A stretch of DNA of 12,749 nt from positions 1 through 12,749 of the forward strand of contig JACPQO010000005.1 of assembly GCA_016190405.1 (NCBI GenBank), read 5' to 3'. Source of the stretch: Chloroflexota bacterium. Lineage in GTDB: Bacteria; Chloroflexota; Dehalococcoidia; SM23-28-2; RBG-16-64-32. Position numbers and translations under genes: made by a program. Below the pieces are notes generated by a model. That model was given only the letters and a program-made list of their open reading frames with translations. It made no database searches and was not told the origin of the DNA. Numbering within the stretch: position 1 is the first letter of the stretch; each line of letters begins with the position of its first letter. This document shows positions 1 through 7,010 of the stretch, one piece after another.

Positions 1-1402
<1,402 letters not shown>

Positions 1403-1408
1403 CACCCT

Positions 1409-1483
1409 ATGCGCGAGGAAGCTTGGCGGTGGTTGGAACAAGCGGAAGAATGGGTGCGCGAGCAGTTGCCGACGCAGTCGTAA
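1409..1483 (+). pseudogene. Probable remnant of a HEPN-domain gene (24 codons, internal deletion)
   Basis: An ATG-initiated mini-ORF reads MREEAWRWLEQAEEWVREQL and then PTQS before TAA. The first dozen residues resemble the opening helix of PF05168 HEPN proteins (compare EDWLRQAKRDLEQA in the intact HEPN gene of this window). The second half, AEEWVREQL, looks like the closing helix of such proteins. It sits exactly where a HEPN partner would precede an MNT gene and overlaps that gene's start in another frame. I infer an intact HEPN gene that lost about 100 internal codons in frame. It is too short to fold as HEPN. It could instead be a leader peptide or chance. Confidence 0.4.
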
Positions 1484-1770
1484 CCCGATTCTGCGAGCGC
1501 TTGCTCAGCCGCATGCGCGTTACTGCCCTCATCTGGTTCGGCTCGCGAGCCACGGGCGATTTCGACCGCTGGAGTGACTATGACTTCATCGTCGTGTCAC
1601 CGGAATTCGAAGGCGTCCGTTTCCTGGATCGAGCCGACCGGTTGGAAGAGCTCCGGGAAGACGGAGCGAGCTACGACTTCCTCTGCTATACGCCGGAGGA
1701 GTTCCAGCAACTGGTCAGCCAGATCACCATCGTGCGGGAGGCGGCCAGGACCGGCGTCAGACTAATCTGA
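1450..1770 (+). CDS. MNT-type nucleotidyltransferase domain protein (solitary antitoxin-like)
   Basis: A 106-residue protein of the minimal nucleotidyltransferase family (Pol-beta superfamily), the type that acts as antitoxin by adding AMP to a HEPN toxin. The motif GSRATG (residues 31-36) is followed by WSDYDF, giving metal-binding D43 and D45. The candidate third acidic residue is D76 in SYDFLCYTPEEF. I chose ATG 1450 because it leaves about 30 residues before the GS motif, normal for the family. A TTG at 1423 in the same frame would add nine poorly conserved residues. Neither start has a well-spaced Shine-Dalgarno. The usual HEPN partner survives only as the overlapping fragment at 1409-1483, so this is either an orphaned antitoxin or one acting on a toxin elsewhere. 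Local GC (about 55% in one hand-counted line) is below that of lon. Confidence 0.8.
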   Translation: MGARAVADAVVTRFCERLLSRMRVTALIWFGSRATGDFDRWSDYDFIVVSPEFEGVRFLDRADRLEELREDGASYDFLCYTPEEFQQLVSQITIVREAARTGVRLI

Positions 1771-1791
1771 CGGGCGTTGACGCGGGCGCCT

Positions 1792-2562
1792 TCAACCCTT
1801 GACCGCCTCCAGCACCACCCGGTGGTTCGTGGAAGCGATGCCGTCCGCCACCTTCAAGCGCTGCGCCGCCTCGGCCAGCGCGGCCGCGTCCCGCCGGCGG
1901 TCCACGTCGGGGACGGCGGGGCTCCCCTCCAGCGCCTGCGCCAGTTCGTCCACGCCGCCCAGCAGGATGTGCCGGGACAGGAAATCGCGCACCAGCACCG
2001 TCCTCAGCCCGTGCTCCCTTAGCCGGCGTCGCAGGGTCACCGACCGCTTCTCCGTGACGCCCGCCATCTGGCCCCGGCCGAAGATCTCGGCGAACTCCCA
2101 GGCGTTGCGCTCGCCGATCGTGACCTCCAGGAAACGGCCGCCGGGCCGCAGGACGCGCGCCGCCTCCGGCAGGACGCGCGGCTCGCTGGCCGGGCCGCGC
2201 CGGCTGTACACCACGTCGAAGGCGGCGTCGCCGAACGGCAGCGCTTCCCCCAGCGCCCGCAGCCAGGACACCGCCTGATGGCCCGCCAGGCCGCGGGCAT
2301 ACGTCAGCATCTCGGCGAAGGGGTCCAGGCCGACGATCCGAGTCTCCGGCGACGCCTGGGCCATCCGTATGGTGAACTCGCCGCCGCCGCAACCCAGGTC
2401 CAGCGCCCGGCATCCGGGCCTGAGAGCTTCCCCCAGCCGTTCCTCGAAGAACTCCTCGCCCGTCTCGCCCTCGTACCGGTGCGGCAGCCGCGCCACGTAG
2501 CCCGGGTTCACCCGGGCGATGCGCCGCCACTCCTCGTACAGCGCCCAGTCGATCTCCACCAT
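1792..2562 (-). CDS. Class I SAM-dependent methyltransferase
   Basis: A 256-residue soluble methyltransferase with a Rossmann fold. Motif I is LDLGCGGGE (residues 54-62), and motif II ends in VGLD with D80 as the likely ribose-binding acid. EALPFGDAAFDVVYSRR (107-122) matches the post-II segment of the Methyltransf_11/25 group, followed by VLRPGGRFLEV (137-147). The C-terminal 100 residues are helical and Arg/Ala-rich and do not identify a substrate. The ATG at 2560-2562 lies directly behind a heptanucleotide repeat. The gene follows the hydroxyacid dehydrogenase with a 42-base gap and is probably co-transcribed with it. It converges on the MNT gene, leaving only 21 bases between the two stops. 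The substrate (small molecule or quinone-like) is unknown. Confidence 0.88.
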   Translation of the reverse strand: MVEIDWALYEEWRRIARVNPGYVARLPHRYEGETGEEFFEERLGEALRPGCRALDLGCGGGEFTIRMAQASPETRIVGLDPFAEMLTYARGLAGHQAVSWLRALGEALPFGDAAFDVVYSRRGPASEPRVLPEAARVLRPGGRFLEVTIGERNAWEFAEIFGRGQMAGVTEKRSVTLRRRLREHGLRTVLVRDFLSRHILLGGVDELAQALEGSPAVPDVDRRRDAAALAEAAQRLKVADGIASTNHRVVLEAVKG

Positions 2563-2597
2563 CCCTTGACCCTTGACCCCTGACCCTTGGCCCCTGA
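2563..2597. repeat. Heptanucleotide tandem repeat (CCCTTGA, five units)
   Basis: Five consecutive 7-base units, read on the plus strand as CCCTTGA, CCCTTGA, CCCCTGA, CCCTTGG and CCCCTGA. They fill almost the whole 42-base gap between dehydrogenase and methyltransferase. On the genes' strand the unit is TCAAGGG, and the last copy abuts the methyltransferase ATG. Copies at this position resemble Shine-Dalgarno sequences (AAGGG) but lie too close to the ATG to act as one. The spacing is strictly 7 bases. Confidence 0.85.
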
Positions 2598-2604
2598 CCC
2601 GTGC

Positions 2605-3660
2605 TCAGTACCCCCTCCTGATGTCCACCACGTTGCGCAGCGGCTCGCCCGCCAGATAGCGGCGCAAGTTATCGCAGAAGAGGTCGACGGCCAGTTGCAT
2701 ATAGCGGGGCGTGCCCCCGCTGACGTGGGCCGTGACGATGACGTTCTCCATCCCCCAGAACTCGCTCTCCGGCGGCAGCGGCTCCCGCTGGAAGACGTCC
2801 AGGGCCGCGCCGGCGATCCACCCCTCCTTCAGCGCCCGCAGCAGCGCCTCCTCCTGGATGATCGCCCCGCGGGCGATGTTGATGATGACGGCCCGCGGCT
2901 TCATCGCCCGCAGCTCCTCTGCCCCGATCATGCCCCGCGTGTCAGGCGTTAGGGGCACGGCGACGACGACGAAGTCGCTCTCGCCCAGCAGGTACGGCAG
3001 CTGCGACGGCGGCAGCAGATCATCGATGTCCCCCGCGCGCGACCGGCGGCGGCGGGCGGAGCGCCTGATGGCCAGCACCCGCATGCCCAGCGCCGCGGCC
3101 AGCTTCGCCACGTAGCCGCCGATGGCCCCCAGCCCCACTATCCCCACCGTCTTGCCATACAGCTCGTCGGCCCAGTAGGGCCGCCAGGCGCGCTCGGCCT
3201 GAGCCCGGAAGGCGCGCGGCAGCCCCTTCGTGAAGGCCAGCATCGCCCCTATGACGTACTCGCCGATGGCCACGGCGTGGATGCCGCTGGCCGTGGTCAC
3301 CGTCACACCGGAGCGCAGCAACGGGCTGTCCAGCAGCCGGTCCACGCCGGCGCTGGTGAGCTGCACCCAGCCCAGCCGCGGCGCCCGCTCCAGGATGTCT
3401 TCCGGAATTAGGGGGGTGGTGAACAGCACCTCCGTCTGGGCCAGGACCGCGGCCAGGCCGCGCTGCGCCTCCTCCTCGCTCTCGTCCCCTGAGGCGGCGG
3501 GCTCGCCGTAGCCGGCCCAGATGGCGCGGCCGCCCCGGTAGGCGTGCCGCTGGGCGCGGCTCAAGGTCGTCACCTCCAGGCCCCGATCGAGCCCGGTGAT
3601 GCGCCCCAGCAGCTCATCCGCCAGGGCCAGCGTCAGCGTCACGCGCACGGGTTGTTCCAT
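2605..3660 (-). CDS. D-isomer-specific 2-hydroxyacid dehydrogenase family protein
   Basis: A 351-residue NAD(P)-dependent enzyme reducing a 2-keto acid to a D-2-hydroxy acid, or the reverse. The N-terminal catalytic half (1-125, with SAGVD near 103-107) is followed by a Rossmann domain with GLGAIG (176-181). The catalytic triad is complete: Arg264 in NIARGAII, Glu293 in REPLP and His312 in TAHVSG. The insertion SARRRRSRAGDIDDLLPPSQ (201-220) after the second Rossmann strand is Arg-rich. It occupies the cofactor-specificity region, so NADPH use is plausible but unproven. The long family members GhrA, GyaR and PGDH share these motifs, and the substrate cannot be assigned. The methyltransferase follows downstream. 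A TATAAT box lies 17 bases before the ATG, giving a leader of at most about 10 nt. Confidence 0.92.
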   Translation of the reverse strand: MEQPVRVTLTLALADELLGRITGLDRGLEVTTLSRAQRHAYRGGRAIWAGYGEPAASGDESEEEAQRGLAAVLAQTEVLFTTPLIPEDILERAPRLGWVQLTSAGVDRLLDSPLLRSGVTVTTASGIHAVAIGEYVIGAMLAFTKGLPRAFRAQAERAWRPYWADELYGKTVGIVGLGAIGGYVAKLAAALGMRVLAIRRSARRRRSRAGDIDDLLPPSQLPYLLGESDFVVVAVPLTPDTRGMIGAEELRAMKPRAVIINIARGAIIQEEALLRALKEGWIAGAALDVFQREPLPPESEFWGMENVIVTAHVSGGTPRYMQLAVDLFCDNLRRYLAGEPLRNVVDIRRGY

Positions 3661-3677
3661 GATGGCTCTGGACTCGG

Positions 3678-3683
3678 ATTATA
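3678..3683 (-). promoter_or_regulatory. -10 box (TATAAT) of the dehydrogenase gene
   Basis: A perfect TATAAT on the minus strand with 17 bases between it and the ATG at 3660. Transcription should begin about 7 bases beyond the box, leaving a leader of roughly 10 nt without a Shine-Dalgarno. No convincing -35 hexamer is seen at 16-18 bases spacing. Confidence 0.55.
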
Positions 3684-3889
3684 CCGCGCGCCGGGCTGGC
3701 CTCCATCACTCAATCTATGCGGTGGCATAAATTGAACAATAGCATACGTTCTTTACTGTTTGTTAACTCACGTTGAGGAGCGGTTGTCTTACACTGGAAG
3801 TGGAGAGAGCAACGCTCGCCTGTTAGTCGGTCGAGCCACCCCGACCCGGCCCGTCGGGGCCGCCGACCTGCACCGGGACGAGCCCAAAA

Positions 3890-3896
3890 GGGAGGA
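3890..3896 (+). promoter_or_regulatory. Shine-Dalgarno GGGAGGA deciding the zincin start
   Basis: GGGAGGA lies 8 bases before ATG 3905, an ideal spacing, and fixes that start. It is the only strong, well-spaced ribosome binding site I found in the window; most other genes have none. Confidence 0.75.
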
Positions 3897-3904
3897 CCAC
3901 CCGC

Positions 3905-5047
3905 ATGCCCTGCCGGGGCTACCTGCCCGCCGATCGTGGCGGCGCCAGCGCACCCAGCCCAAAGGGGGGGCGCACCCCATCCCGCGTCTTTCTGTTTGCC
4001 GTGGGCGGCGCTCTGGGAGTCGCGGCGCTGCTCGTCTCCCTGGGGGCCCTGACCGCCGCCCACGAGGACAGCGGCGGTTCAGGCGCCGGCATCCCGGCTT
4101 TCCCCCTGGACTCCACGACGGGGCCCTACCAGATGATGCCCGACCGCATCTTCGCCAGCGACGAATTCCAGGACGCGAAGGCCGCCGACCCTACGCCCGC
4201 CAATAACGCCGTCGATCCCGCGGCAACGGCCCCTTCGCCGGCCGAGGCCATCGCTTCCTCCGCCGTGCAGGCCCCAGAGGCGGTCGCCAGCTCTCGATTC
4301 GCGCCGCCCTCGCCCGTCCCGGTCGCGCCGGCGGCGCCCCCCGAGACGGCCGCCGTTCGCCTGGCCCGCCAGGTCAGCGAGCGCTTCGGCGTCCGCATCG
4401 TCCTGGACGGCCAGGACTGGGGCCCCGACGAGGCGTCGCAGCAGACCAACATCGCCGCCATCAGCAGCGTCATGGAGAGGCTGCCGCAGAGCGTGGTATC
4501 GGCCGTTGTCTCGCACGCCAACGGGCCCCTGACCTTCGTCTCCAACAGTCAAGGGCGGACGCTGGACGGCTGGCAGCCCTACGGCGACTTCCCCATGGGC
4601 TACTACACCAACTCCGACCAAGGCCCGAACGGCAGCCGCCCGGCCAATGAAGTCGTGCTGATCCCCGGCTTCTCCGACATCTCCATCGGCCACGAAGTGC
4701 TGCACGCCTACCACTTCCGCAACGTCGGGCCTGACCAGTACGCCCTGGCCCTCCTGGGCGACGAGATGCGTTCCTTCATGGCGGCCACCGGCTGGCGGCA
4801 GATTGGCAGCGACGAACAGGTGCAGGAGACCATCAACCAGCCCTGGGATGCGGTCAACCAGCTGTTCGTCTACGAGGGACGGCCCCTCACCTACACTTCG
4901 GCCGCGGACACGACCGTCACCCTGACGCCGCCCAACCCGCTGGAGGCTTTCGCCGTGGCCGGCTCCATCTACTACACGCGCCCTTCCGGCGTGCCCCTCC
5001 CCGACTGGCCCGAGTACTGGGCCTGGTTCCAGCAGAACCTGGGGTAG
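3905..5047 (+). CDS. Membrane-anchored HExxH zincin-like protein
   Basis: A 380-residue protein not assigned to a named gene. Residues 1-27 are polar and basic, and 28-51 form one hydrophobic segment (RVFLFAVGGALGVAALLVSLG). This suggests an N-in membrane anchor or uncleaved signal. Residues about 85-150 are an Ala/Pro/Ser-rich linker that would hold the domain away from the membrane. The catalytic-like domain (150-380) contains SIGHEVLHAYHF with the zinc signature HEVLH at 263-267. Two Glu residues could be the third ligand: E347 in NPLEAFAVAGSIYY, which resembles the E-x-FA motif of lethal-factor (ATLF/M34)-like proteases, or E287, 20 residues after the second His as in thermolysin-like gluzincins. 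I favour E347. The zinc-binding core is intact, so it is likely an extracytoplasmic metallopeptidase; the substrate is unknown. It converges on the phosphoesterase across two hairpins. Confidence 0.72.
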   Translation: MPCRGYLPADRGGASAPSPKGGRTPSRVFLFAVGGALGVAALLVSLGALTAAHEDSGGSGAGIPAFPLDSTTGPYQMMPDRIFASDEFQDAKAADPTPANNAVDPAATAPSPAEAIASSAVQAPEAVASSRFAPPSPVPVAPAAPPETAAVRLARQVSERFGVRIVLDGQDWGPDEASQQTNIAAISSVMERLPQSVVSAVVSHANGPLTFVSNSQGRTLDGWQPYGDFPMGYYTNSDQGPNGSRPANEVVLIPGFSDISIGHEVLHAYHFRNVGPDQYALALLGDEMRSFMAATGWRQIGSDEQVQETINQPWDAVNQLFVYEGRPLTYTSAADTTVTLTPPNPLEAFAVAGSIYYTRPSGVPLPDWPEYWAWFQQNLG

Positions 5048-5062
5048 CGCAGGGCCCGCCTC

Positions 5063-5090
5063 GTAGGGGCGATTCGCGAATCGCCCCTAC
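5063..5090. repeat. Perfect 28-base palindrome between convergent genes
   Basis: The sequence GTAGGGGCGATTCG is followed at once by its exact reverse complement, giving a 14-bp stem. It starts 15 bases after the zincin stop. Palindromes with GTAGGGGC...GCCCCTAC ends are, from general knowledge, dispersed intergenic repeats in several bacterial phyla. There is no T-tract on either side, so it is better called a REP-like repeat that may end or shield both transcripts than an intrinsic terminator. Confidence 0.85.
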
Positions 5091-5106
5091 ATTCGCCCCA
5101 CACAAA

Positions 5107-5126
5107 GGCCAGGCTTCAGCCTGGCC
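5107..5126. repeat. Second hairpin, GGCCAGGC-TTCA-GCCTGGCC
   Basis: An 8-bp perfect stem with a TTCA loop, 16 bases after the 28-base palindrome and 11 bases before the phosphoesterase stop. Sitting between convergent genes, it probably protects or terminates the minus-strand or both transcripts. No T-tract follows. Confidence 0.7.
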
Positions 5127-5137
5127 GGCCAGGTCTG

Positions 5138-5887
5138 CTACCGCCCTGCCGCCAGCCGCTCGATGAGCCAGCGCGGCAGCCGCGCCGCCTCCATCAGCTT
5201 CTGGGTGGCCCGGAAGTCGTACTCCACCCGATGCAGCGAGAGCGTCGCGTCGGCGCTGTCGTACACGGCGTAGGCGGCGCGGGGGTCCCCATCACGGGGC
5301 TGACCGACGCCGCCCGGGTTGATCACCAGCTTTCGCTCCAGGGTTAGCGTCAGCCGGTATCCGTCCTCCAGGTAGTACAGCTCGCAGCCCTGGGGAAACT
5401 CGGGGCCCTCGACCACCAGCATCGGCACGTGGGTGTGGCCCACCAGTCCGAACGGCGTCTCCTGCCGCTCCAGATGGGCCCGCGCCGCCTCGTGCGAGTA
5501 CAGGTACTCCCAGATGGGCCAGCGCAGGGTCCCGTGCACCAGCGTAAACTCCACTTCCGATGCCAGCGCCACCTCCGGCAGCCCGTCCAGGTACGACCGC
5601 TCTTCCGGCGACAACTGGGCCATAGTCCACAGGGCCGCCGCCGCCGCGTCCTGGTTGAACTCCTCGACCCCCATAGCGCCGGTGGCCGCCCGGTCGTGGT
5701 TGCCGGCTACCATCACCGCGCCTAGCTCCCGCAGCCGCGCGATGCACTCCCGCGGCTGCGGCCCGTAACCAACGGTATCGCCCAGGCACCAGAAGGCATC
5801 GATGGGCCCCTGCGTCTCCGCGTGGCGGAGCACCGCCTCCAGGGCCGCCAGGTTGGAGTGGACGTCGGAGAGGATGAGGATGCGCAC
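5138..5887 (-). CDS. Calcineurin-like metallophosphoesterase, YfcE/MJ0936 type
   Basis: A 249-residue soluble phosphodiesterase or phosphatase with two metals. All signature blocks are present: DVHSN (D8, H10), GDTVGYGP (D37), GNHD (N63, H64), VHGT (H118) and GHTHVP (H151, H153). The product-side loop NPGGVGQPRDGDP spans 190-202. The family hydrolyses phosphodiesters such as cyclic nucleotides in vitro; the physiological substrate is not known. The start is the GTG at 5885-5887, since MRILILSDVH is the normal family N-terminus and nothing in frame extends it. TATACT lies only 6 bases upstream, so the message should be leaderless. The gene follows the Ntn-like gene on the same strand with a 73-base gap but has its own promoter. 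Confidence 0.93.
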   Translation of the reverse strand: MRILILSDVHSNLAALEAVLRHAETQGPIDAFWCLGDTVGYGPQPRECIARLRELGAVMVAGNHDRAATGAMGVEEFNQDAAAAALWTMAQLSPEERSYLDGLPEVALASEVEFTLVHGTLRWPIWEYLYSHEAARAHLERQETPFGLVGHTHVPMLVVEGPEFPQGCELYYLEDGYRLTLTLERKLVINPGGVGQPRDGDPRAAYAVYDSADATLSLHRVEYDFRATQKLMEAARLPRWLIERLAAGR

Positions 5888-5893
5888 GAAGGG

Positions 5894-5899
5894 AGTATA
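5894..5899 (-). promoter_or_regulatory. -10 box (TATACT) of the phosphoesterase gene
   Basis: TATACT on the minus strand is followed by CCCTTC and then the GTG start. With the usual 6-8 base distance from -10 box to initiation point, transcription starts at or next to the first codon. No -35 consensus is apparent. Confidence 0.6.
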
Positions 5900-5960
5900 C
5901 TAGGCCACAGTGTCCCAGGCCGCCATCCCACGACATTCTAGAGAGAGGAGCGGGAGCCAC

Positions 5961-6923
5961 TTAGGGGGCGCAGCCAGGAGGAGGGGGACGTGGTTGCGAA
6001 GTGAGTGCCGAGAGAACGCGCGAGCCCGGCGGCGCGGCTGGTCCGGCGATCATGACCGTGAAGTCCCCAAGCGACATGCCTACCCCGCCCGCAACCAAGC
6101 AGGGGGCCGCAACCATGTCCCTCCCCACGAGCCACGGGCAATACGCCGCCGGTAACTGCACATGTCGCCGCGAGTCGCCAACCCAGAGCGTGGACATGGC
6201 TAGCGGATCGTAGACGATTTCGATTCGGCGCATCTGAGGTGGCGGAACCAGGATACACATGCAGTGCGGGCCAACCCGCGATCCTAAGGTCTGAGCGTCG
6301 CGCCTAACAGCGCCCACCAGAACCCGCCGTGCTGCCTCCGGGGCTAATCCACGCAGATCAGTAAGGAGTCGTGTCTGGCCGCGAAGTGACCCAGGAAGAG
6401 AGTGTAGGCACGCCTTGCCTAGGAAGTGCCAAGACCGAGGAAGCAGGTGTTGGGCCTCAAACCTGCGGGAGGCGGTGCCTTCGCCTAGGTTGTTAATCTC
6501 CCAAAGAAGGCGACGAAAAGTCCTCTTGCCGTAGCGCTGCCAGCCTGCCACGACCAACCCGTGCGGCAACAATGATGAGCCGTTCGCCCGAGAGAAGAAC
6601 CCCTCGCATTCGCGGCGAAGCAGCTCCACCGATTGGCCGATGTCTAGCCAATGCCCTCCCCGTCCCATGCGAACGGCCCACCTTTCGCCATCCCCAAAGA
6701 AGCGGCCCTCACCTCGAAGTTTCTCCGCCACCCATTGGTCGGTCGGCACTCCTTCCATGTAGGCTAACCCCGTGTAGCCTATAGAGACTATCCCGTCACG
6801 GGCGTGGTAAATCACATTCTTGTTCGCTAGCGGGTCGAATGTCTGACCGGACACGTGTGTGACTAACCGGTCGCTTACCTGTAGCACGTACGGCGGGGCT
6901 AGCAAGGACAATACCAGTGTCAT
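5961..6923 (-). CDS. Proteasome-like (Ntn-hydrolase-fold) protein of unknown function
   Basis: 320 residues, no named family recognised. The start ATG at 6921-6923 begins MTLVLSLL; removal of Met by methionine aminopeptidase would expose Thr1, as in HslV. Counted from that Thr, VSDRLVT places Asp at 17 and LANKNV places Lys at 34, against T1/D17/K33 in proteasome beta subunits and HslV. IVSIGYTGLAY (45-55) lines up with the Gly47 strand and TDQWVAEKL (61-69) with the first long helix. LVVAGWQRYGKRTFRRLLWEINN (123-145) resembles the central beta-strand pair, and VGPHCMCILVPPP (217-229) a late strand. The C-terminal 60 residues are an added Pro/Cys-containing tail. The protein is longer than HslV (about 175) or beta subunits, with no ATPase gene beside it. 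GC is lower than in the flanks (50-62% in hand-counted lines), suggesting transfer. The fold assignment is inference from motifs; activity is unknown. The frame continues upstream to 8126, but that part is antisense to thiL. Confidence 0.6.
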   Translation of the reverse strand: MTLVLSLLAPPYVLQVSDRLVTHVSGQTFDPLANKNVIYHARDGIVSIGYTGLAYMEGVPTDQWVAEKLRGEGRFFGDGERWAVRMGRGGHWLDIGQSVELLRRECEGFFSRANGSSLLPHGLVVAGWQRYGKRTFRRLLWEINNLGEGTASRRFEAQHLLPRSWHFLGKACLHSLPGSLRGQTRLLTDLRGLAPEAARRVLVGAVRRDAQTLGSRVGPHCMCILVPPPQMRRIEIVYDPLAMSTLWVGDSRRHVQLPAAYCPWLVGRDMVAAPCLVAGGVGMSLGDFTVMIAGPAAPPGSRVLSALTSQPRPPPPGCAP

Positions 6924-6939
6924 TTTCTTCAGTACATAT

Positions 6940-6945
6940 ATTCTA
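6940..6945 (-). promoter_or_regulatory. Extended -10 box (TGGTAGAAT) of the Ntn-like gene
   Basis: TAGAAT on the minus strand is preceded by TGG, an extended -10 form. It lies 16 bases before the ATG at 6923, predicting a leader of about 9 nt that contains the weak Shine-Dalgarno-like GAAGAAA directly against the ATG. It diverges from the thiL promoter about 50 bases away. Confidence 0.45.
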
Positions 6946-6995
6946 CCACAGGGCGGCCTGCAAGACGAGACTGAGTCGTGGCGGAACCACCCGAT

Positions 6996-7001
6996 TATAA
7001 T
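6996..7001 (+). promoter_or_regulatory. -10 box (TATAAT) of the thiL-tsaE transcript
   Basis: A perfect TATAAT with 9 bases to ATG 7011. Initiation 6-8 bases downstream of the box would place the first nucleotide at or within a few bases of the ATG, so thiL is predicted to be leaderless. No good -35 is visible. Confidence 0.65.
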
Positions 7002-7010
7002 ACCCCCGGT

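Larger units (their letters stand above)
3661..3904. other. Intergenic region between divergent dehydrogenase and zincin genes
   Basis: This 244-base gap is the largest in the window. It holds the dehydrogenase promoter, then an unusually AT-rich stretch (about 3711-3775) with a small inverted repeat TATGC-GGTG-GCATA at 3716-3729 and a GTTAAC palindrome near 3762-3767. TACACT at 3790-3795 is a weak candidate -10 for the zincin gene, without a matching -35. A perfect 7-bp hairpin, CCCCGAC/GTCGGGG, lies at 3839-3859 in the presumed leader. No gene or known riboswitch is recognised here. Confidence 0.5.

Noticed and set aside
2563..2597. Possible CRISPR-like array
   Set aside because: The units are 7 bases with no spacers; this is a simple tandem repeat.
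3839..3859. Riboswitch or intrinsic terminator at the 7-bp GC hairpin
   Set aside because: There is no T-tract after it and no known riboswitch core could be recognised; it is mentioned only as leader structure.
3710..4206. Overlapping open frames around the zincin start on both strands
   Set aside because: They consist of Arg/Gly/Pro-rich shadow sequence. Only the frame at 3905 has a ribosome binding site, a membrane segment and a recognisable motif.
5063..5126. Intrinsic terminators
   Set aside because: The stems are strong but no run of T follows on either strand, so they are recorded as repeats, with termination only a possibility.
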